Of a stretch of 64,000 bases of DNA, positions 17,147 through 24,651 are shown piece after piece. The DNA is from Bacteroidota bacterium (GTDB taxonomy: Bacteria; Bacteroidota; Bacteroidia; Bacteroidales; UBA10428): positions 1,116,001-1,180,000 of the forward strand of contig CP065006.1 of the NCBI GenBank assembly GCA_016699695.1, read 5' to 3'. Both the position numbers and the translations under genes were made by a program. The notes beneath the pieces were generated by a model, which ran no database searches, was not told the origin of the DNA, and was given only the letters and a program-made list of their open reading frames with translations. Every line of letters starts with the position of its first letter. The first letter of the stretch is position 1.

Positions 17147-18016
17147 CTATCGAACCAGCCCATTGAGGGTATACTCAATTAATTGCATCATCTTGTTTTT
17201 ATACTCTTTAAGCACTTCTTTACCCACACGGTTGGCAAGCGCCAGACAAATAGTGGCAGCTTCATGTCCGAGTAATTTCGAATAACCATAAAGGGCTGAG
17301 GTTTCCATCTCGTAGTTGGTAATTTTCTGCCCGCGATAAGCATAGTGTTCCAATTTATCGTTGAAGCCTGGCATGGCCAGATCCATACGCAAAACCCGAC
17401 CCTGGCTGCCATAAAAACCGGGTGCTGTAACAGTAATTCCCTGATGGATGTCCGGATTTTTTAATTTCTCCAACAAAAGGGAGGACCCATCTACAGCATA
17501 GGGTAATACTATCTTTCTTAATTCCGGAAAGTGATTTAAAAAATCTTCTTCCATTTCCAGGTCGCATACTGCATTCCGATTCTCAAGAAAATTCATCAGG
17601 CCATCGAAGCCAATCGCCTGGTTCGAAAGTATATAGCTTCCTATAGGAATATCGCTTTGCAATGCTCCTGAGGTACCAATGCGCACCAGGTTAAGTGCTT
17701 TTTTATCTTCACGCACATACCGCTTCTCAAAGTCGATGTTTGCAAGTGCATCAAGTTCGTTGAGCACAATGTCGACATTGCCAATTCCAATACCAGTTGA
17801 AATTACTGAAATAGCCTGACCTTTGTAAAAGCCGGTGATGGTGTTAAACTCGCGGTTTTTTTGTGCAAATTCAATCGAGTCGAAAAAGCTTGCTACCACT
17901 TCAACCCGATCGGGGTCACCAACCAGAATAATATCTTCGGCCAGTTGATGAGGTTTAAGCCGAAGGTGATAAATGGAACCATCGGAAGTTAAGAGTAATT
18001 CGGATGCTGGTATCAT
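17147..18016 (-). CDS. Nucleoside phosphorylase (uridine phosphorylase-like)
   Basis: This 289-residue protein belongs to the PNP/UDP phosphorylase family, which splits nucleosides with phosphate to give the free base and ribose 1-phosphate. ILVGDPDRVE (around residues 30-39) is the phosphate-binding motif, STGIGIGNVDIVLNE (around 73-87) the second loop, and NYEMETSALYG (about 235-245) the ribose/base motif. The upp gene lies 67 bases upstream on the same strand, so uridine salvage to uracil and then UMP is the likely job. Uridine rather than purine specificity is inferred from that neighbour. Confidence 0.85.
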   Translation of the reverse strand: MIPASELLLTSDGSIYHLRLKPHQLAEDIILVGDPDRVEVVASFFDSIEFAQKNREFNTITGFYKGQAISVISTGIGIGNVDIVLNELDALANIDFEKRYVREDKKALNLVRIGTSGALQSDIPIGSYILSNQAIGFDGLMNFLENRNAVCDLEMEEDFLNHFPELRKIVLPYAVDGSSLLLEKLKNPDIHQGITVTAPGFYGSQGRVLRMDLAMPGFNDKLEHYAYRGQKITNYEMETSALYGYSKLLGHEAATICLALANRVGKEVLKEYKNKMMQLIEYTLNGLVR

Positions 18017-18083
18017 ACTGATAATATTTTAATTCGTTTTTTTCAATTATTAAAAAGAAGTCTCATTCGGCTTGTTTGAGCAA

Positions 18084-18704
18084 TTACACTGTGCCAAAAA
18101 TACGGTCACCTGCATCGCCCAAGCCAGGAACAATGTATCCGTGTTCGTTGAGTCTTTCGTCGAGGGCAGCCAACCAAATTTCCACATCGGGATGTTGCTT
18201 CTCAACCCGGCTCAATCCTTCCGGAGCACCGACAATGCTAACCAGTTTTATTATATTGGCCCCTCTTTTTTTCAAGGCAGTAATCGCTGCTGCAGCGCTA
18301 CCTCCGGTGGCCAGCATGGGATCCAACACCATCACCACAGCCCGCGGGAGGTTTTCGGGGAACTTGGCATAATATTCATGGGGCTCAAGGGTATCGTGGT
18401 CGCGGTAAAGACCAATATGCCCAACCTTTGCAGTAGGTATCAAACGAGTTATGCCATCGACCATTCCAAGCCCGGCTCGCAGAACAGGAATTAATACAAT
18501 TTCTTTCGAAAGTTCAAAGGTAGAACAAGCCCCAACAGGAGTCTCAAGATCGATAGGCTTTAGCGGAAGGTTTCGGGTAATCTCATAAGCCATTAGTCCG
18601 GCAATTTCGTCGAGATTTTGCCTGAAATCTTTGGTGCCTGTCTCTTTGCGACGGATCTGAGCCAATTTATGCGTAATGAGCGGATGATTGAGGATGGTGT
18701 GCAT
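18084..18704 (-). CDS. upp: Uracil phosphoribosyltransferase
   Basis: This 206-residue enzyme makes UMP from uracil and PRPP. LIPVLRAGLGMVDG (about residues 72-85) and the PRPP-binding VMVLDPMLATGGSAAAAI (about 125-142) are diagnostic. The C-terminal YIVPGLGDAGDRIFGT forms the uracil-binding region. The length is normal. It is followed on the same strand by a nucleoside phosphorylase, forming a pyrimidine-salvage pair. Confidence 0.95.
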   Translation of the reverse strand: MHTILNHPLITHKLAQIRRKETGTKDFRQNLDEIAGLMAYEITRNLPLKPIDLETPVGACSTFELSKEIVLIPVLRAGLGMVDGITRLIPTAKVGHIGLYRDHDTLEPHEYYAKFPENLPRAVVMVLDPMLATGGSAAAAITALKKRGANIIKLVSIVGAPEGLSRVEKQHPDVEIWLAALDERLNEHGYIVPGLGDAGDRIFGTV

Positions 18705-18824
18705 GAAATTCTGTTTTTTTAAAGGTAAAAAAAAGTATCAGTTTTTTATATGTATAGGAAGCAATGATTGAGCGGCTTGCATAGGAATTAACAATATGAG
18801 ACAAGCAGTTTTCAATTTTATCAA

Positions 18825-18877
18825 TTGATTTTGGATAATTCTTTTTGTACTTTCGTTATGTACACCAAAACCTAACG
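18825..18877 (+). promoter_or_regulatory. Putative promoter and ModE-type operator of the moa cluster
   Basis: TTG (18825-18827), 20 bases, then TACTTTCG (18848-18855) is a seven-of-eight match to the Bacteroidota -7 element. Overlapping it are CGTTATGTA (18854-18862) and TAACG (18873-18877). CGTTA and TAACG form an inverted pair resembling the arms of the Escherichia coli ModE box. The site ends two bases before the regulator's ATG, which would suit autorepression. Confidence 0.4.
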
Positions 18878-18879
18878 CT

Positions 18880-19224
18880 ATGATGCCTGAAATTAAAATC
18901 GAAAACCGTATCTGGATCGAAAAGAATGGCTTCCCCTTTATTGGTAGCGGCCGAATCAGCCTACTCGAATACATTCACGAAACAGGATCTATTGCACAGG
19001 CTGCCAAAAAACTTGGTATGTCTTACAAAAAAGCCTGGGAACTGGTGAAATCGATGAACGAACAGTCGCATACCCCATTGGTGAAAAAAGAAAGCGGCGG
19101 TAAAAATGGTGGTGGCACCCTGCTTACTGAGGCAGGACTAAAAGTAGTGACACAGTTTAGGGAACTGGAAGAAAAAAGCCGGAACTTTTTACTCAACGAA
19201 TTTGAAAAGTGTTGTTTTAATTAA
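18880..19224 (+). CDS. ModE-type winged-helix regulator, DNA-binding domain only
   Basis: This 114-residue protein matches the N-terminal winged-helix domain of ModE: ISLLEYIHETGSIAQAAKKL with MSYKKAWELVKSMN (about residues 27-60) is the typical helix-turn-helix, followed by a wing with GGKNGGGTLLTEAG. It lacks the C-terminal Mop-type molybdate-binding domains of E. coli ModE, so how it would sense molybdate or cofactor is unclear. It opens a cluster with moaD, moaE and moaA; its stop overlaps the moaD ATG. It probably controls molybdenum cofactor genes. Confidence 0.8.
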   Translation: MMPEIKIENRIWIEKNGFPFIGSGRISLLEYIHETGSIAQAAKKLGMSYKKAWELVKSMNEQSHTPLVKKESGGKNGGGTLLTEAGLKVVTQFRELEEKSRNFLLNEFEKCCFN

Positions 19225-19466
19225 TGAAAGAAATTCATTTGAAATATTACGGCCAATTGGCTGAGATTAGAGGTGTAGAAAAAGAAACTCTCCGTACTGA
19301 AAGAAGCTCACTCCACGAGCTACTGAACGATTTGTACGATCAATGGCCACAACTGCAGCTAGAATTGTTTGCGGTTTTTATCAATAACAAAAAAAACACA
19401 GACCTTGCATACAAGCTTATTTCACAAGACAAAATAAGCCTCTTGCCCCCTTTTGCGGGTGGTTGA
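19224..19466 (+). CDS. moaD: Molybdopterin synthase small subunit MoaD
   Basis: This 80-residue ubiquitin-like protein carries sulfur, as a C-terminal thiocarboxylate, to precursor Z during molybdopterin synthesis. It ends SLLPPFAGG, and the terminal Gly-Gly is needed for adenylation by MoeB. The length is typical. Its ATG shares a base with the stop of the ModE-like gene, and moaE follows 47 bases later. No moeB is in the window. Confidence 0.9.
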   Translation: MKEIHLKYYGQLAEIRGVEKETLRTERSSLHELLNDLYDQWPQLQLELFAVFINNKKNTDLAYKLISQDKISLLPPFAGG

Positions 19467-19513
19467 GTGCATAATAAAGCGAACCTGTAATTCGAAAAGA
19501 GTAAGAATAGGAA

Positions 19514-19930
19514 ATGATCGATTGTTATTTTATCCGGGGACCAATTTCCAAATCAAGTATAGGTATTAGACAGAACGATACCGGTGCAATTGCCATTTTC
19601 GAAGGTCATGTACGGGCTGATGTTCTGCAGAATAAAAGAGTTGAAGCCATTGATTTTACACTCGAACCCTTAATGGCCAAACCCATTGCCATCGATTTGT
19701 TGAATAAGCTGGTTGCCAATTATTATCTTCATTTAGCCATAATCTGGCACAGCCAGGGCTTGGTTCAGGCGAATGATTGCTGCTTCAGAGTGGAAATCCA
19801 TGGTGCCCATCGTAAAGAAGTATTTGGCGCCCTGCCCGAAATTGTGGATGCCTTTAAACGAGAGGTTCCGGTTTTTGGTAAAGAAATTTTTAATGACCAC
19901 ACTTATGGCTGGAAGCGAAACCGGGATTAA
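19514..19930 (+). CDS. moaE: Molybdopterin synthase large subunit MoaE
   Basis: This 138-residue protein is the catalytic subunit that, with MoaD, converts precursor Z to molybdopterin. GAIAIFEGHVRADV (about residues 24-37) is the conserved N-terminal block, VEIHGAHRKEVFGALPEIVD, here residues about 95-114, is the substrate region, and the lysine in PVFGKEIF is in the expected active-site segment. Its 3' end overlaps the start of moaA by 38 bases, indicating tight coupling. Confidence 0.9.
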   Translation: MIDCYFIRGPISKSSIGIRQNDTGAIAIFEGHVRADVLQNKRVEAIDFTLEPLMAKPIAIDLLNKLVANYYLHLAIIWHSQGLVQANDCCFRVEIHGAHRKEVFGALPEIVDAFKREVPVFGKEIFNDHTYGWKRNRD

Positions 19931-20909
19931 GAAAAAAGAGCTCATCGATAGCTTTGGAAGGGCACACAGCTACCTGCGTCTATCCATCACCGATGACTGC
20001 AATTTTTCTTGCAGCTATTGTAAACCAGAAAATAAAACCTGCGAAAATAAAAGAGGGTTAATGTTGCCCGAAGAGATTATTCAGCTGGCAAAGGAATTTA
20101 TTCTGTTGGGTATAAAGAAAATCCGCTTCACAGGTGGCGAGCCACTTGTATATCCTCAATTCGAATACCTTATAAAAGCGCTAAAAGATTGTGGGGCAGA
20201 ACTAGCCCTCACAACCAATGGATACCTGCTCGACCGACATTTTAGTACTCTTCAGGCTGCAGGTGTGAAAAAAATCAACATCAGCCTCGACAGCCTTAAA
20301 CCCGATCGCTTTAAAAACATTACAGGACGAAATGCCTTCGAAAGGGTGTATGCCAACCTTTTACTTGCCATAAAACTTCGATTCGATGTAAAAGTAAATG
20401 CAGTTATCATTCGAGGGGTCAACGATGATGAGCTTATTGATTTTGCCCGTTTAGCAATGAAATACCCTATTGCAGTGCGATTCATTGAGTTCATGCCGTT
20501 TAGAGACAATAACTGGAGTTTTGGAAAGACCCTTACCCAGGAAAAAATACTCAAAGTGCTTCTATCGGAATTTACCCTGCAAGAGGAAGAAACTCCTGTT
20601 GGTCAAACGTCGGTATATTACAAAGTCGAAGGAGCCAAGGGTAAAATTGGAATGATTGGAACGCTAAGCCACCCCTTTTGCGAAAATTGTAACCGCATCC
20701 GTATCATGGCCGATGGTAAAATTAAAAATTGCCTGTTTGGAACCGAAGAATACGACCTCATCGGTCCTTACCGGCAGGGGCAGGATTTGCAGACCATCAT
20801 CCACAAAGCCCTTTGCCAGAAAGAATTGGAGCACGGAGGTCAACACCTGATGGCTTATCAAGCCAATTCGAAAAAGGATAACCGGAATATGTTTGCCATT
20901 GGCGGTTAG
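19893..20909 (+). CDS. moaA: GTP 3',8-cyclase MoaA (radical SAM)
   Basis: This protein catalyses the first step of molybdenum cofactor synthesis on GTP. The radical SAM cluster motif CNFSCSYC (CxxxCxxC) lies near residue 38, RFTGGEPL is the SAM-binding motif, and the C-terminal cluster site CENCNRIRIMADGKIKNC gives CxxCx13C. It ends with the family's Gly-Gly. The frame is open further upstream inside moaE, but the ATG at 19893 (338 residues) or 19905 gives the usual length. The partner MoaC is not in the window. Confidence 0.93.
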   Translation: MTTLMAGSETGIKKKELIDSFGRAHSYLRLSITDDCNFSCSYCKPENKTCENKRGLMLPEEIIQLAKEFILLGIKKIRFTGGEPLVYPQFEYLIKALKDCGAELALTTNGYLLDRHFSTLQAAGVKKINISLDSLKPDRFKNITGRNAFERVYANLLLAIKLRFDVKVNAVIIRGVNDDELIDFARLAMKYPIAVRFIEFMPFRDNNWSFGKTLTQEKILKVLLSEFTLQEEETPVGQTSVYYKVEGAKGKIGMIGTLSHPFCENCNRIRIMADGKIKNCLFGTEEYDLIGPYRQGQDLQTIIHKALCQKELEHGGQHLMAYQANSKKDNRNMFAIGG

Positions 20910-21014
20910 GTAAGTATTACTAAAATTCTATTGGAAAAATTCAATTCTAGAAAAATAACCGAGTTAAGTATAATATATCAAGTAAACTGAGGGTATTAAT
21001 ACCTGTTCTAAACT

Positions 21015-21494
21015 ATGACTGCCACCTTTTGCCCCTTTTGTTCCCCAGCCTCCAACGAGGCATGTTTTGCCCAAAGCATGCACTTCAATGCTCTTTATAA
21101 CCTCGCACCCATTCTGCCCGGGCATTGCCTCATCGTTCCAAAGGAGCATTGGGAATCAATAATGAATCTGGAGGAATCAGTACTCACCGAACTGGTCTCA
21201 TTTTGCCGCAGGGTAATAAAAACCCTTCAGACAGCCTTCCAAACTAATGCCTTCGATTGGACACTGCAAGAAGGTGAGGCTGCCGGGCAAACCATCGCCC
21301 ACCTGCACATTCACATTATTCCGCGCAACCTGAACGACCTGCCAGAGCCAGGAGACTGGTACCCTAAACTGGAGGCTAGCCAATCCAACTTACTTGATAG
21401 TTTTTCGCGTCCTCGCCATTCATCTGATGAACTGGCCAAAATTGCAGCACATTTAAAGGAGATCTACCAGTTACAAAACCCAAAGTCCTTATAA
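21015..21494 (+). CDS. HIT-family nucleotide hydrolase
   Basis: This 159-residue protein carries the histidine triad HLHIHIIPR (about residues 95-103; HxHxHxx), with an N-terminal CPFC pair that may bind zinc and APILPGHCLIVPKEH before the triad. HIT proteins of the Fhit/Ap4A type hydrolyse dinucleoside polyphosphates or related nucleotide conjugates. The extended C-terminus with RPRHSSDELAKIA resembles Fhit-like members. It is alone between moaA and the EF-G-like gene, so context gives no substrate. Confidence 0.82.
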   Translation: MTATFCPFCSPASNEACFAQSMHFNALYNLAPILPGHCLIVPKEHWESIMNLEESVLTELVSFCRRVIKTLQTAFQTNAFDWTLQEGEAAGQTIAHLHIHIIPRNLNDLPEPGDWYPKLEASQSNLLDSFSRPRHSSDELAKIAAHLKEIYQLQNPKSL

Positions 21495-21579
21495 ACTCCG
21501 CAGAAAATTTAAACTTTTTAGTGTTGGTTATCAGCTCTGCATGATTTATCAACAGCCGCTACATTTAAGGTCGCTGTTC

Positions 21580-21609
21580 TTGGTCAATATTAAAAAATTG
21601 TTACATTTG
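21580..21609 (+). promoter_or_regulatory. Putative promoter of the EF-G-like gene
   Basis: TTG (21580-21582), 19 bases, then TACATTTG (21602-21609) fully matches the Bacteroidota consensus and leaves a leader of about 70 bases before the ATG at 21687. Confidence 0.6.
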
Positions 21610-21686
21610 TTAGGCTCTCATTAAAAGTGAAACGAATACTCTATTGTAATAGAACCAAAGTTTAATTCTAACCACTATTTGAAAAC

Positions 21687-23834
21687 ATGAAGACATACAC
21701 AACAGATCAAATCAAAAACATTGTGCTGGTCGGCAGTTCAGGGGCAGGTAAAACCACGCTTGCCGAGGCCATGCTTTACGAGGGTAAAGTTATCGACAGA
21801 CGTGGTGACGTTCAATCGAAAAATACAGCTTCTGATTACCGCGATATTGAGCATGCCAATGGCAACTCTGTATTCTCGTCGGTATTGTACACCGAGTACA
21901 ACAACAAAAAAGTAAACATCATCGATGCCCCAGGCCTTGACGACTTTGTAGGTGGTGTTGTATCATCGCTTTATGCAGCCGATACAGCCGTATTGCTTTT
22001 GAATACCCAAAACGGCATAGAAGTAGGTACAGAAATTAACTTCCGTAACCTGCAAAACTATGGCAAACCCGCCATTTTGGTAGCCAGTCACCTCGATCAT
22101 GAAAAATCGAATTTTGACCGCACCATAGAAATGGCCAAAGAACGGTTCGGGAAAAATGTTACTATCGTACAATACCCTGTAGAAGTTGGATCGGGTTTTA
22201 AAGCGATTATCGATGTGCTGCTGATGAAGCAATACATACTTAAAGAAGGTGGTGGTCGCGAGGCTGTTCCCATTCCTGAATCAGAAGCTGAAAAAGCAGC
22301 CGAACTACATAATATTTTGGTTGAAAAGTGTGCTGAGAACGATGATTCGCTCATGGAACTATTCTTCGAAAAAGGAGAGCTCTCCGAAGATGAGATGCGC
22401 AAAGGAATTACAGCCGGGTTGCTTCACCGTGCGATTTATCCGGTATTTTGCTGTTCAGCAAAAAAAGATATGGGTGTTGGTCGTCTGCTGGAATTTATCA
22501 CCAATGTAGCTCCTTCACCACACCTGTTACCTGCACCGAAAGATTCAGCAGGTAAACCCGTAGAATGCAAATCCGAAGGCGATACCAGTCTTTTTGTTTT
22601 CAAAACCAGTATAGAGCCCCACATCGGAGAAGTAAACTTTTTTAAAGTCATGTCGGGTACCGTTAAAGAAGGCATGGATTTGATCAACTCCAAGACGCAA
22701 AACAAGGAGCGCATTTCGCAAATTTTTGCTTCAGCCGGCAAAAACCGCCAGAAAGTTGAAAGCATGGTGGCTGGCGATATAGGCGTGACCGTAAAGCTTA
22801 AAGCTACCAAATTTAACCATACTTTATCCACAAAAGGGATTGCATTTGATCCGATGAAGTTCCCGGAACCCAAATTCCGTGCAGCCATTAAACCACACAG
22901 TGAGGGCGATGAGGAAAAACTTGGAGAAGCCCTCAACCGCATGCACGACGAGGACCCCACAATTCTTATCGAATATTCCAAAGAGCTGAAGCAGATAATT
23001 ATTTCGGGACAAGGCGAATACCACCTTAATATTTTAAAATGGCACCTCGATCACCAGTTTAAAATCGAAACCGAATATGTTAAACCGCGCATCCCCTATC
23101 GCGAAACAATTACCAAAGCAGCTCAGGCCGATTACCGCCACAAAAAACAATCGGGTGGTGCCGGTCAATTTGGTGAGGTACATATGATTATTGAACCTTA
23201 CATCGAAGGTTCCAAACCAAAGGATATGTTCAAAATAAATGGCAAAGAACAAAAGCTTTCGGTGCGTAACCAGGAAGAAATAAAACTCAATTGGGGCGGC
23301 AAACTAATGTACTTTAACTGTATAGTCGGTGGTTCTATCGATGCCCGCTTTATGCCAGCCATTCTGAAAGGAATCATGGAAAAAATGGAAGAAGGCCCAC
23401 TTACAGGATCGTATGCCCGCGACATTTGCGTGTATGTGTACGATGGTAAGATGCACCCGGTTGATTCGAACGAGATTTCTTTTAAACTCGCTGGCCGAAA
23501 CGCCTTTAGCATTGCCTTTAAAAATGCAGGACCAAAAATTCTCGAACCCATTAACGACCTCGAAGTGTATGTGCCCTCTGAGCGTATGGGCGATGTAATG
23601 AGCGACCTGCAGGGACGCAGGGCCATTGTTCAGGGTATGACCAGTGAAAAAGGAGTAGAAAAAATCCTTGCCAAAGTACCTTTGGCCGAAATGAACAAAT
23701 ACCAGACTACCCTCAGTTCCATTACTGGTGGCAGGGCCTGGTATTCGATGAAATTTGCCGAATACGGTGCTGTACCCGGCGATGTTCAGGATGAACTGCT
23801 GAAAGCATACGTAGCCGACGACAAAGACGAATAA
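21687..23834 (+). CDS. Divergent elongation factor G-like protein (EF-G2 type)
   Basis: This 715-residue protein has full EF-G architecture (G domain plus domains II-V) but altered GTPase motifs. The P-loop GSSGAGKT (residues 16-23) is intact. The usual DTPGH is DAPGL (residues 80-84), lacking the catalytic histidine. The usual NKxD is SHLD (134-137). Paralogues of this kind are widespread in Bacteroidota, and in Bacteroides an EF-G2 supports translation without normal GTP hydrolysis during starvation; whether this gene does the same is inference. It is monocistronic, with its own promoter and terminator. Confidence 0.88.
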   Translation: MKTYTTDQIKNIVLVGSSGAGKTTLAEAMLYEGKVIDRRGDVQSKNTASDYRDIEHANGNSVFSSVLYTEYNNKKVNIIDAPGLDDFVGGVVSSLYAADTAVLLLNTQNGIEVGTEINFRNLQNYGKPAILVASHLDHEKSNFDRTIEMAKERFGKNVTIVQYPVEVGSGFKAIIDVLLMKQYILKEGGGREAVPIPESEAEKAAELHNILVEKCAENDDSLMELFFEKGELSEDEMRKGITAGLLHRAIYPVFCCSAKKDMGVGRLLEFITNVAPSPHLLPAPKDSAGKPVECKSEGDTSLFVFKTSIEPHIGEVNFFKVMSGTVKEGMDLINSKTQNKERISQIFASAGKNRQKVESMVAGDIGVTVKLKATKFNHTLSTKGIAFDPMKFPEPKFRAAIKPHSEGDEEKLGEALNRMHDEDPTILIEYSKELKQIIISGQGEYHLNILKWHLDHQFKIETEYVKPRIPYRETITKAAQADYRHKKQSGGAGQFGEVHMIIEPYIEGSKPKDMFKINGKEQKLSVRNQEEIKLNWGGKLMYFNCIVGGSIDARFMPAILKGIMEKMEEGPLTGSYARDICVYVYDGKMHPVDSNEISFKLAGRNAFSIAFKNAGPKILEPINDLEVYVPSERMGDVMSDLQGRRAIVQGMTSEKGVEKILAKVPLAEMNKYQTTLSSITGGRAWYSMKFAEYGAVPGDVQDELLKAYVADDKDE

Positions 23835-23853
23835 CAAGTAGACTTTAATAAAG

Positions 23854-23882
23854 AAAGGCTGCCCAAAAAGGCAGCCTTTTTC
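23854..23882 (+). terminator. Intrinsic terminator after the EF-G-like gene
   Basis: The stem AAAGGCTGCC (23854-23863) pairs with GGCAGCCTTT (23870-23879) around a six-base loop and is followed by T residues to 23881. It lies 20 bases after the stop codon. Confidence 0.85.
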
Positions 23883-23902
23883 GTTTGTGCAGGATACTCA
23901 AC

Positions 23903-23924
23903 AAAAAATCCCGATAAATCGGGA
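23903..23924 (-). terminator. Intrinsic terminator after the DUF4136 gene
   Basis: TCCCGAT/ATCGGGA (23909-23924) forms a short stem, and on the minus strand it is followed by a run of six T residues. It lies about 48 bases after the DUF4136 stop. A similar palindrome, TCCCGATTTAAATCGGGA, occurs near 47370. Confidence 0.65.
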
Positions 23925-23971
23925 CTTTCAGGGCATGCATACCTTAATAATTTCCAGAAAAAGAGGTTTGA

Positions 23972-24544
23972 TTATTTCGTTGAAACGGGTTTAACTGGAT
24001 ACTGAGCCATTATCGACTTTATAGCATACGGAATGTTACGTTCGCGGTCTTTCGGGTCTTCGGCAATGGTTTTCGTTCCCACACCTTCCCAGATAAGCGT
24101 TTCTGCTTGCTTGTCAAATACGCTGCATACAAGGGTTCCTTCCATGTACTCGTAGGTGTCATAGGTAGTAGTGGTATATCCACCACCCCAGCCATAACCA
24201 GGACCATAACCATAGTACCCGCCATAACCATATCCGCCATAATTGTATGAACTAGCGGTAGTTTCGGTTTTTTGCTGAGCTACAATATAAAGCGCTACCA
24301 CAAGGTCGCCACCCTCTTTCACTATTTCCATACCACGGCTTTTAAATTCCTGCGCAAAGGATGCTTCGATGCGCTCTTTGTCAAAGCGGCTCAAAATAGC
24401 ATCGCTTTCTTCAACCCACCCATAATACTCTACGGTTTTGTATTTCGAAAAATCTATGGTTTTGTCGTAATCCGAAACGACTTTTATACCACTGCAGCCA
24501 AAAAATAACAGGCTACCTAAAAACAGAAAGGATAAGCTTTTCAT
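23972..24544 (-). CDS. DUF4136 lipoprotein with a Gly/Tyr-rich insert
   Basis: Starting at MKSLSFLFLG, this is a 190-residue lipoprotein with lipobox FFGCSG (Cys17), so it sits in the cell envelope. An upstream ATG ten codons earlier would spoil the signal peptide. The SDYDKTIDFSKYKTVEYYGW region and the C-terminal DRERNIPYAIKSIMAQYP match the DUF4136 family of unknown function. The middle carries a striking Gly/Tyr-rich stretch (roughly residues 97-125, made of GGY and GYG units) followed by a Thr/Tyr patch. This insert may be flexible or adhesive. It has its own terminator. Confidence 0.8.
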   Translation of the reverse strand: MKSLSFLFLGSLLFFGCSGIKVVSDYDKTIDFSKYKTVEYYGWVEESDAILSRFDKERIEASFAQEFKSRGMEIVKEGGDLVVALYIVAQQKTETTASSYNYGGYGYGGYYGYGPGYGWGGGYTTTTYDTYEYMEGTLVCSVFDKQAETLIWEGVGTKTIAEDPKDRERNIPYAIKSIMAQYPVKPVSTK

Positions 24545-24651
24545 TGATATTCTTTTATTAGTGATTATTTGCAATAAGGTAAAAGTAGTGAAAGATTTTA
24601 ATACGCACTTGAAAATTACGCCGTTTATCGTGCAATAATTGAAAGGTTAAT

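Noticed and set aside
19773..19892. Upstream extension of moaA within moaE
   Set aside because: The added 40 residues are the moaE sequence read in another frame and are absent from the MoaA family; starts at 19893 or 19905 fit the family length.
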